Below, in pieces: positions 1 through 6,200 of a stretch of 64,000 nucleotides of DNA. Under the pieces are notes generated by a model. That model was not told the DNA's origin, ran no database searches, and worked only from the letters and a program-made list of their open reading frames with translations. Within the stretch, counting starts at the first letter, position 1, and each line of letters opens with the position of its first letter. The stretch is taken from contig NZ_OZ242344.1 of the NCBI RefSeq assembly GCF_965208485.1, positions 620,001-684,000 on the forward strand, given 5' to 3'. Made by a program: the position numbers and the translations under genes. The stretch comes from Poriferisodalis sp965208485 (lineage in GTDB: Bacteria > Actinomycetota > Acidimicrobiia > Acidimicrobiales > Poriferisodalaceae).

Positions 1-861
1 TCGTGCGTACGCGGCCAGCTCCGCAGCGTCGCTGTCGCGGTCATTGACACCGGAGATCATGGCCCATTCGAAGCTGATGCGCCTCCGTTTCGCACGCCGG
101 TAGTCGGCCAGCACGCGGGCGAGGTCACGCAGCGGGTAGGTGCGATTGATCGGGGCGATGCGATTGCGCAGCCGATCGTTCGCAGCGTGCAGCGAGACTG
201 CCAGGTTGACCGGCAGGGGGGCTGCGGCGAGCCGCACGATGCCGGGGATCACGCCGACCGTCGAGATGGTGATGTGCCGCGCACCGACGCCCATGTCGCC
301 GTGGAAGCGTTCGACAGCGGCCCACACGGCGTCGTAGTTGGCGAGCGGCTCGCCCATGCCCATGAACACGATGTTGATGGCTCGGCCGGAGGCGGCCCCG
401 CTGTTGATGGCCTGGTCCGCTGAGTCTGAGTGCTGCAGTGTTCCCAGCACTTGGGAGACCATCTCGCCAACGGTCAAGTTGCGATCGAAGCCCACTTGGC
501 CGGTCGCGCAGAAGCTGCATGCCATGGCGCAGCCGGCTTGGCTGCTGATGCACAGCGTGGTCCGGTTGCGATAGCGCATCAGCACCGACTCGACTAGGTG
601 CCCATCGCGCAGCGACCAGAGATGCTTGGTGGTGGACCCGCGGTCGGCCGACTGGGAGCGCACCAAGGTGAGCGCGTCGGGCAGCAGATCGCCGATGGCG
701 TGACGCAGCGCCTTGGGAACATTGCTGAGCTCAGCCAGCGGGCGACGCTGTCGATACAAGCCGTCCCACACCTGACCCAGCCGGTAAGCGGGCTCGCCGT
801 CGAGCAGCTCTGCGAACTCAGTCCGGCTGAGATCTTCCAAGGATGGGTCTGCTGCCGTCAT
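1..861 (-). CDS. rlmN: 23S rRNA (adenine-2503-C2)-methyltransferase, 3' end outside window
   Basis: Radical-SAM enzyme that methylates C2 of A2503 in 23S rRNA, and in many bacteria tRNA A37. Read down from the ATG at 861, the frame stays open for 287 codons to the window edge. The last part of a roughly 350-residue enzyme, including the second catalytic Cys region, is therefore not visible. The CxxxCxxC iron-sulfur motif is CAMACSFC (C111, C115, C118). Family landmarks follow: FMGMGEPLANYD, then HITISTVG, then VSLHAAND and FEWAMISGVND. The start overlaps the mshD stop as ATGA, so the two genes are probably co-translated. Function is secure from the motifs; only the end is missing. Confidence 0.93.
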   Translation of the reverse strand, partial: MTAADPSLEDLSRTEFAELLDGEPAYRLGQVWDGLYRQRRPLAELSNVPKALRHAIGDLLPDALTLVRSQSADRGSTTKHLWSLRDGHLVESVLMRYRNRTTLCISSQAGCAMACSFCATGQVGFDRNLTVGEMVSQVLGTLQHSDSADQAINSGAASGRAINIVFMGMGEPLANYDAVWAAVERFHGDMGVGARHITISTVGVIPGIVRLAAAPLPVNLAVSLHAANDRLRNRIAPINRTYPLRDLARVLADYRRAKRRRISFEWAMISGVNDRDSDAAELAAYAR

Positions 862-1688
862 GTCCGCGCATTGCCGACGCCGGTGAACAGCCGCCGCACC
901 AAGGCGACCTCGAGGCCAAGGCCGAGATACAGCGTGACCGCCGGGGTGTTGTCGGCGTCGACATACAACGTGGCCCGCTTCAGGCCGGCAGCAGCGAGAT
1001 GCTCGTAGCCGGCCAGCGTAAGCGCGCGCCCCAATCCCCGGCCGTGGTACTGGGGATCGACCGCGATGACGTAGACCTCGCCGACCGGCGGGTTCTCGTC
1101 GTCGTGAATCTTGGTCCAGCAGTACGCGGCGATGTCGCCGTCAATGTCGTACACCCGGAAGCCGTCGGGGTCGAACCACGGCTCGGCCTGACGCTCGGCC
1201 ACCTGTTCCAACGTCCATCCCCCCTGCTCGCGGTGCCACGAGAACGCCCGGTTGTTGACCTCCACCCAGGCGGCCTCGTCCTGGCCCACCACGAACGACC
1301 GCGTCTCGATGCCGCTGAGTTGATCCATCGGCAGCGAACGCTCCATGCGGTAGAGGTCGCGTTCGAACGTCAGCCCGAGGCGTGTCATCTCGTGCCCCAG
1401 CGCAGTCTCGGCGGGTGCCGCGTCACTCTCGGGTGCGTTCCCATGGTCGGGATGGTCGATCCAGACCGACACCGGACCGGCAATGTCGTCGAGCTGGTGT
1501 CGCAGTGCAGCAGCCAGCGCCCCTAGCGGCCACTGTGAGGCATCGGTCCCCACGACGGCGCCATGCTGATCGGCGCCGATCAAGATGACGGGATCGGCAC
1601 TCGCTGGAACACCCGCTGCCGCACTCACTGGGGCGAGGCTAACGCTGAGCAGGCGTGCTGACAGGGTGACGTACGGGGCTGCCAGCAC
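858..1688 (-). CDS. mshD: Mycothiol synthase (GNAT acetyltransferase)
   Basis: Acetyl-CoA:Cys-GlcN-Ins acetyltransferase, the last step of mycothiol synthesis, in the cytosol. The C-terminal GNAT domain is typical: AFSWHREQGGWT, then FDPDGFR, CWTKIH, and the acetyl-CoA loop VDPQYHGRGLGRAL followed by YVDADNTPAVTLY. The N-terminal GNAT half (about residues 1-120) is short and divergent; the total of 276 residues is a little below the usual ~300. The start at 1688 is the longest option (GTG/ATG-type), and a GTG at 1625 is an alternative. The gene overlaps rlmN by four bases. Mycothiol is an actinobacterial thiol, so this gene is a good taxonomic marker. Confidence 0.88.
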   Translation of the reverse strand: MLAAPYVTLSARLLSVSLAPVSAAAGVPASADPVILIGADQHGAVVGTDASQWPLGALAAALRHQLDDIAGPVSVWIDHPDHGNAPESDAAPAETALGHEMTRLGLTFERDLYRMERSLPMDQLSGIETRSFVVGQDEAAWVEVNNRAFSWHREQGGWTLEQVAERQAEPWFDPDGFRVYDIDGDIAAYCWTKIHDDENPPVGEVYVIAVDPQYHGRGLGRALTLAGYEHLAAAGLKRATLYVDADNTPAVTLYLGLGLEVALVRRLFTGVGNART

Positions 1689-1750
1689 GAGCCGCAGCGC
1701 AACAGCACGACTGGCAGCCGACGACCGGCGGCGGGTGCCACACTTGCGCG

Positions 1751-2194
1751 GTGAACCAGATCAAGTGGCTCAATCGCAGCCAGCCGCAGCCGCTCTACAG
1801 CGCTGTGCTGCTGAGCTACTTCTCTGCGGCATTCCTGCTGTTCGAATCGCGCGTCGAGCGGCAGATAGTGCTGGACGTCTTCAAGGCAATCGTGTCTCTG
1901 GTCGTAAGCGAGCGCACCACCCAGAACCTGACAGATGCGATCGTGCCGGCTGTCGTGACGCTGCTGCTAGGCGGCGCATTCGTGGCGGGTGGCCTCGGCA
2001 CCGCCAGCGAGCGCCGGTGGGGCCACTGGCTGTGCTCGTCGGCGGCGGTGTACTCGACGATCGCAACGCTGTGGTGGGGCATGCGCACCAACTTCGCACT
2101 GGGTGTGTTCATGCGGATGATGTTCGATGCGTTGCTGCTGGTGCTGCTGTTTCACCCGATCAGTCGCGGCTATCGACGCGTCTGGTTCACATGA
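1751..2194 (+). CDS. Small four-helix membrane protein, function unknown
   Basis: A 147-residue protein starting at GTG 1751. Four hydrophobic segments are visible at about residues 16-32, 63-82, 94-112 and 117-138, the last ending in LLLVLLFHPI. I do not recognise a family and see no signal peptide or catalytic motif. Its stop overlaps the menG start as ATGA, so the two are probably one operon and translationally coupled. This might hint at a role near the membrane quinone pool, but that is only inference from position. It is divergent from mshD, with about 60 bases between the two starts that must hold both promoters. Confidence 0.6.
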   Translation: MNQIKWLNRSQPQPLYSAVLLSYFSAAFLLFESRVERQIVLDVFKAIVSLVVSERTTQNLTDAIVPAVVTLLLGGAFVAGGLGTASERRWGHWLCSSAAVYSTIATLWWGMRTNFALGVFMRMMFDALLLVLLFHPISRGYRRVWFT

Positions 2195-2898
2195 GATCTC
2201 GCCGACGACCCTCCTCCGAACTGCCGCAGCCGCAGGACAAAGCCGCTGCCGTCGAGCAGATGTTCGACGAGATCGCGCCGCGCTATGACCTGCTGAACCG
2301 GTTGCTGACATTCCGCTTTGACACCCGCTGGCGGCGACGTGCCGTGGCTGCGCTGGGATTGGCGCCGGGTGAGACCGTGATCGACGTGGCTTGCGGCACT
2401 GGTGACCTGTGCAACGAGCTCGAAGCGGCTGGCCTGCGGGCCATCGGCGTCGATTTCTCCGCCGGCATGCTCGCCGAGGCAACTACTCACGCCCCGCTCC
2501 TGCGCTCCGATGCACTGGACCTCGGCATTCGTGGCGACTCGCTCGACGGCGCCACCTGTGGCTTTGCGCTGAGGAACTTCGCCGAGTTGTGGTCCTTCTT
2601 CGCTGAGCTGGCGCGGGTACTGCGACCAGGCGCCCGTGTCGCGATGCTGGAGGTCGCCGAGCCCCCGAACCCGCTCCTGCGGGTGGGTCACCGGCTCTAC
2701 TTCGGCAAGGTGGTGCCGACCGTGGGGAGCCTGCTCTCGAGCCGGTCGGCGTACCGCTACCTGCCTGAGTCAGTGGCGTACCTGCCGCCGACGCCGGAAC
2801 TGGCACGCCAGATCGCCGACGCCGGTTTCGGGGACATCAAGCACGAAACTCTGAGCGGCGGCATCGCCCAGCTCATTACTGCAACGCGCGTTTCCTGA
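2191..2898 (+). CDS. menG: Demethylmenaquinone methyltransferase
   Basis: SAM-dependent C-methyltransferase that makes menaquinone from demethylmenaquinone (UbiE/MenG family), 235 residues. Visible signatures are MFDEIAPRYDLLNRLLTF near the N terminus, the SAM-binding VIDVACGTGDL, GVDFSAGML, and FALRNFAELWSFFAELARVLRPG. The frame is open far upstream to 1585, but family alignment and the ATGA overlap with the preceding membrane-protein gene favour ATG 2191. Together with menA just downstream on the other strand it points to menaquinone as the respiratory quinone. Its 3' end converges with the YbaK-type gene across a dispersed intergenic repeat. Confidence 0.92.
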   Translation: MRSRRRPSSELPQPQDKAAAVEQMFDEIAPRYDLLNRLLTFRFDTRWRRRAVAALGLAPGETVIDVACGTGDLCNELEAAGLRAIGVDFSAGMLAEATTHAPLLRSDALDLGIRGDSLDGATCGFALRNFAELWSFFAELARVLRPGARVAMLEVAEPPNPLLRVGHRLYFGKVVPTVGSLLSSRSAYRYLPESVAYLPPTPELARQIADAGFGDIKHETLSGGIAQLITATRVS

Positions 2899-2940
2899 CG
2901 AGCCGCTCGGGTAGCCGAACCTTCCCGTTGTCGCACCTGC

Positions 2941-3025
2941 TGTTTCCCGCTCTTGTTCCCAATCTCGATTGGGCATGGACCGACGGGCCGCTCGGGCCAC
3001 GGCTTCTCCTACCGGCTCAGCCTCT
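2941..3025. repeat. Dispersed intergenic repeat, copy 1
   Basis: An 85-bp sequence that recurs at 22024-22108 (same length) and, in a 70-bp form, at 31633-31702. All copies start with TGTTTCCCGCTCTTGTT or a close variant, share CGGGCCGCTCGGGCCACGGC, and end with GGCTCAGCCTCT. In each case it sits just past or over the 3' end of a - strand gene, here the YbaK-type gene. This copy contains a perfect 6-bp hairpin, CCCAAT-CTCG-ATTGGG. It could be a REP-like element or a shared 3' structure; I do not recognise it as a named family. Confidence 0.75.
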
Positions 3026-3521
3026 AGGACAACGTCTTGGCCAGATCGGCGACAACCTCTGCAGAGGCGATCTGAGTGAGCCCCTCAGGCGGGCAGAGGA
3101 TCTTGCAGTCCCGTGAGCCTCCGCCCAGGATGACCGCGTCGCAGTCCATCACCCGGCTGTCGATCCAGACCTCGATGTCGTCGGGCAGCCCGAACGGCGT
3201 CACGCCGCCGATCATCATGCCGGTGCGCGCCACGGTCTCTTCGGCGCCCGCGAACGACGCCTTGCGCGTCCCCAGCCGGCGCCGCACAACTCCGTTCACG
3301 TCCAGCCGCGTCGATGCCAGCACCACGCAGCAGGCGATCGGCCGCTCGGCCGACTTGCCCACCACGCAGATGGCATTGGCTGACGCATCCATCGAGTAGC
3401 CGTACCGCTCGCAGAACTGAGCAGTGTCCGCAAAGTCGGGATCGCACTCGACGAGCTCGTAGGCCACGCCAAGCGCAGCGAGATGATCCAGGACCGCAGC
3501 AGAACCCGAGGGCGTGGCCAT
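3024..3521 (-). CDS. YbaK/EbsC-type aminoacyl-tRNA deacylase
   Basis: A 165-residue single-domain protein of the YbaK/ProX family, which hydrolyses mischarged tRNA (for example Cys-tRNA(Pro)) in trans. Supporting motifs are ANAICVVGKSAERP with the conserved Lys (about residue 56), then GTRKASFAGAEETVARTGM, then IGGVTPFGLP and VWIDSRV, which is the classic family order. ATG 3521 is chosen because the domain starts there; the open frame extends to 3746 without similarity. It lies 59 bases downstream of menA on the same strand. Its stop codon touches the dispersed repeat at 2941-3025. The exact tRNA substrate cannot be read from sequence. Confidence 0.85.
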   Translation of the reverse strand: MATPSGSAAVLDHLAALGVAYELVECDPDFADTAQFCERYGYSMDASANAICVVGKSAERPIACCVVLASTRLDVNGVVRRRLGTRKASFAGAEETVARTGMMIGGVTPFGLPDDIEVWIDSRVMDCDAVILGGGSRDCKILCPPEGLTQIASAEVVADLAKTLS

Positions 3522-3580
3522 CGCGACATCATGGCTGATCGCAGCCCGAACGCCACGTCGGTCCGCCGCCGACGTTCGTC

Positions 3581-4459
3581 TCATGGCCCCAGTGCCAAGC
3601 CGATGGTCAGCAGAGCACCCACAACGATCTGCAAGCGTCCAGTGGCCGCCAGCACCGTGACCAGCGCTGGACCGGTGGCGCCCTTGAGCACCGTCCGCAT
3701 GGGCGCGACAGCAAACGCGAACGCGGCCAGACCCAGCATCGTCCAAGGCCGCAGCAGCGACAGGTACATCGGCGAGAACACCATCCCGATCACGATCACG
3801 ACGTACATCACCCGGGTCGGCGGGTCCCCCATGCGCACTGCCAGCGTCCGCTTGCCGACTTGAGAGTCGGTGGGCAGGTCACGCAGGTTGTTCGAGATGA
3901 GCAGCGCCACCGAACCCAGCCCCACCGGCACTGACGCTGCGATGCCCAGCAGGGTCAGCCGGGCGTCCTGCACGAACGCCGACCCAGCCGTCGCCACGAG
4001 CCCGAAGAAGACGAACACGAACAGTTCGCCGAGTCCCCGGTAGCCGTAGGGACGCCGCCCGCCGGTGTAGTACCAGGCGGCCAGGATCGATGCCGCTCCC
4101 GCAACGACGAGCCACCACGACACTGCGGCTGCCACGATGACGCCGACAATGACGGCCACGCCGAACGCCGCGAATGCCGCATTGCGCACCGTGGCGGGCG
4201 AGGCTGCACCCGAGGCCACCAGGCGCTGCGGCCCGACGCGAGCGACATCGGCACCGCGCACCCCGTCGCTGTAGTCGTTGGCGTAGTTGACCGCAATCTG
4301 GATGCACAGCGACACGACGAGGGCGCACGCGGCCCGCCACCACACGACCGCACCGTCCGCCGCAGCGTCTGAGGCCGCTGTGCCGACGAAGGGCGGCACC
4401 AGCGATGCCGGCCAAGTAGGGGGCCGGGCCCCTGCCAGCCATTCGCGAGTGTTGGTCAT
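3581..4459 (-). CDS. menA: 1,4-dihydroxy-2-naphthoate polyprenyltransferase
   Basis: Integral membrane UbiA-family prenyltransferase that attaches the polyprenyl tail to 1,4-dihydroxy-2-naphthoate in menaquinone synthesis. The 292-residue length is normal. The first prenyl-diphosphate (Asp-rich) motif is NYANDYSDG near residue 60 and the second region is NNLRDLPTDSQVGKRTLAVRMG. About eight to nine hydrophobic helices are visible, beginning with CALVVSLCIQIAV. The N-terminal WLAGARPPTWPASLVPP is typical of MenA. It stands between the thioesterase gene (58 bases upstream) and the YbaK-type gene, all on one strand, with menG nearby on the other. Confidence 0.93.
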   Translation of the reverse strand: MTNTREWLAGARPPTWPASLVPPFVGTAASDAAADGAVVWWRAACALVVSLCIQIAVNYANDYSDGVRGADVARVGPQRLVASGAASPATVRNAAFAAFGVAVIVGVIVAAAVSWWLVVAGAASILAAWYYTGGRRPYGYRGLGELFVFVFFGLVATAGSAFVQDARLTLLGIAASVPVGLGSVALLISNNLRDLPTDSQVGKRTLAVRMGDPPTRVMYVVIVIGMVFSPMYLSLLRPWTMLGLAAFAFAVAPMRTVLKGATGPALVTVLAATGRLQIVVGALLTIGLALGP

Positions 4460-4517
4460 CGGGTGGCGGCCATCGGGAATTCCATGACGGTCTCGTCGGC
4501 GGCCACGAAGCCGAAAG

Positions 4518-5402
4518 CTAACCGGCTCTACAGCCGGAAGGCCTCTTGAGGGCCGCCACCCGAGCTACGGCAAAGGACTGGCTGCCGGTGGCCAGCAGCA
4601 CGCCGTCGGGCGAGAAGATCCGCACGGACCCCTGGCCGACGGCGTTGTGGAAGCCGCCCGTTTCCATTTCGAGCAGCACCCATTCGCTCTCGGCATCGCC
4701 TGCAATACGCACGTTGTTGTCGAGGCTGGCGCCGCGCCACCGCAGACCGAGGCTCAAGTGCATCCCTGTGGCGAGCGTGTCGGCCAGCGCTATCAGACCC
4801 TGGCGAGTGGATGCCAGTGTGCCTGCGAGCCGTGCCCAGCAGAGAATCCGTCGATCACCCGCGCGGTACGGCCCGAATCGAATGTCGGCATCTGTGCTGA
4901 ATGACGTGACGGCGTCGGCGGGCACCGAACGTCGCTGCCACTCGTCGGGTTCGGGAACATCTGGCGGTTGGCCCCAGTCCTGATCGATGCCGATCTGGCG
5001 ACCGCCTGATGCCAACAGCACTCGCATCAGCAGGCGGCCATCCGCCGCGTCGGTGATCCGGGCGTGTGCCTGGGTCATCCGCTTGCCTGCTGAGCCGACG
5101 TCGAAGGTGATCTCTGCCTGGCCGCCCAGCGGGACACGGGACACATGCGATGCATTGCGCTGATGCCGACACCAGCGGTCGCCCGCTCCAAGACTCCGCT
5201 GCCGCAACGACCGACGCAAGCGCGCAGCCGCCGTGCATGAATCCGAGATAGCTGGAAACGTTTGATGTGATGGAACGTTTGATGTGATGGGTAGAAGCCA
5301 GCGCAGATCGTCGTCGGTGGCCTGCACTCCGAAGAACTCGACGACATCCGCGAGCCGGCTGCCCGGCGACAGGGACCCCGTGTCCGACGGCTGCTCGCTC
5401 AT
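4518..5402 (-). CDS. TesB-like acyl-CoA thioesterase with frame-shifted middle segment
   Basis: A double hot-dog acyl-CoA thioesterase-like protein; the 294-codon frame is open throughout, but residues about 44-88 are out of family frame. A 17-bp exact tandem duplication (5257-5290) shifts the frame, and a 7-bp tandem duplication (5131-5144) shifts it back (24 bp in total). Deleting one copy of each restores a continuous family-like segment with GFMHGGCALASVVAAAES and RPLVSASAQCIA, both characteristic of the first hot-dog domain. The C-terminal hot-dog (FHNAVGQGSVRIFSPDGVLLATGSQS, given here as its start and end) is intact. As written the protein probably has a damaged first domain. Activity is doubtful; function is inferred from the family only. 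Confidence 0.75.
   Translation of the reverse strand: MSEQPSDTGSLSPGSRLADVVEFFGVQATDDDLRWLLPITSNVPSHQTFPAISDSCTAAARLRRSLRQRSLGAGDRWCRHQRNASHVSRVPLGGQAEITFDVGSAGKRMTQAHARITDAADGRLLMRVLLASGGRQIGIDQDWGQPPDVPEPDEWQRRSVPADAVTSFSTDADIRFGPYRAGDRRILCWARLAGTLASTRQGLIALADTLATGMHLSLGLRWRGASLDNNVRIAGDAESEWVLLEMETGGFHNAVGQGSVRIFSPDGVLLATGSQSFAVARVAALKRPSGCRAG
5131..5144. repeat. 7-bp tandem duplication (GGGACAC x2)
   Basis: Exact tandem repeat inside the thioesterase gene. Removing one copy, together with one copy of the 17-bp repeat at 5257-5290, restores the normal family reading frame. Confidence 0.85.
5257..5290. repeat. 17-bp exact tandem duplication
   Basis: Two perfect head-to-tail copies of AACGTTTGATGTGATGG (5257-5273 and 5274-5290) in the thioesterase coding region. 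Seventeen bases is not a multiple of three, so the duplication changes frame from here toward lower coordinates until the 7-bp duplication. Confidence 0.92.
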
Positions 5403-5416
5403 CGGATCGAAGCTAG

Positions 5417-5470
5417 GCGCGCGGCAGCGCGCTCATTCCCACAGCGCGCGGCAGCGCGCTCATTCCCACA
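5417..5470. repeat. 27-bp tandem duplication upstream of thioesterase gene
   Basis: Two perfect 27-bp copies (5417-5443 and 5444-5470) followed by the first seven bases of a third. The unit contains the inverted pair GCGCGC..GCGCGC. It occupies nearly all of the gap between the thioesterase start (5402) and the end of the selenoprotein-like gene (5481), so it lies in the thioesterase leader. It has no spacers and is not a CRISPR. Confidence 0.88.
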
Positions 5471-5480
5471 GCGCGCGTGC

Positions 5481-6077
5481 TCAACCTGCCGCGGCAGCCC
5501 AAGGAGCGTCCTGATCGGGCCGGTAGTGATCGGGCCGGATGCCGAACGCCTCGATCATCCGGTGCCACCCGCTGGCGGAAGCAAGGAGCGCGCCGAGCCG
5601 CAGGATCTGCTGGGGGTTGAAGTGATCACTCAGCCGCTCGTACAGCTCAGGCGGGATCATCCCACGGTGCTCGAACCCCGAGAACCGGTCACACAGCGCG
5701 AGCGCGGCCTTCCACGACTCGGGCAAGTCCGATGCCTCGTAGTCGCTGAGCTGGGCGATGACCTCATCGGTCAGTCCGGTGCGCACCAACGATGCGCTCT
5801 TCACAAGGCTTCAGTGGAAGCACTCGTTGCGGTTGGCCATCCGGATGCGGCACAGCTCGATCATGTGCCGGTCGAGCGCACCGGCATCCTCGGAAGGATG
5901 GCCGCCGTAGGTGGCGCCGACCCAGTCGAGGAACAGGTCGATCGTGGTCTCGTCCGCCGCCAGCGTCCGGAACAGGTTGTCGTCGGTGTAAGCCTTCGCG
6001 TACCAGGTGTCCAGCCGGCGCTGCTGCTTGTCGTTCAGTTCGGTCACCTTCGGCAAGTAGCCGTGCTCGTTCGCCAT
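5481..6077 (-). CDS. Carboxymuconolactone-decarboxylase/AhpD-like protein, candidate selenoprotein (CxxU)
   Basis: A 198-codon frame interrupted only by one TGA at 5811-5813 (codon 89). Read as selenocysteine it gives NECFHU-SLVKSAS, where C86-F-H-U89 occupies the redox CxxC of the CMD/AhpD family. Family features continue on both sides: IELCRIRMANRNEC before it and LVRTGLTDEVIAQLSDYE..WKAALALCDRF after it. Right after the TGA, 13 nt later, the mRNA can form a 7-bp stem GCGCAUC/GGUGCGC with a 3-nt loop GUU, whose first base is G, as in bacterial SECIS elements. Start ATG 6077 has a strong GAGGGGGAG ribosome site. Likely a thiol/selenol peroxidase- or reductase-type enzyme. The alternative is a nonsense mutation; Sec machinery genes are not in the window. 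Confidence 0.82.
5784..5800 (-). promoter_or_regulatory. SECIS-like hairpin downstream of in-frame TGA
   Basis: On the transcript: stem GCGCAUC, loop GUU, stem GGUGCGC, lying 13 nt after the TGA at 5811-5813, so the loop begins 21 nt after it. A short stem with a small loop carrying G in the first two positions, at this distance, matches what is described for bacterial selenocysteine insertion elements. Pairing is six Watson-Crick pairs and one G-U. Confidence 0.65.
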
Positions 6078-6200
6078 GACTCCCCCTCGGCGGCCGGGCT
6101 CACACCCAGCGACGCTACCGCTTCGCCCTTTCCGGCTGCGAGTGCGCAGGGTCATCTGCCGGACGTTCGCCACGAAGTTCGCGTCGCCGGCTCGGACAGT

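Noticed and set aside
1585..2190. N-terminal extension of menG
   Set aside because: The extra 202 codons overlap another gene and show no family similarity; ATG 2191 fits both family and ATGA coupling.
5417..5470. Possible CRISPR
   Set aside because: Only two contiguous units and no spacers; a simple tandem duplication.
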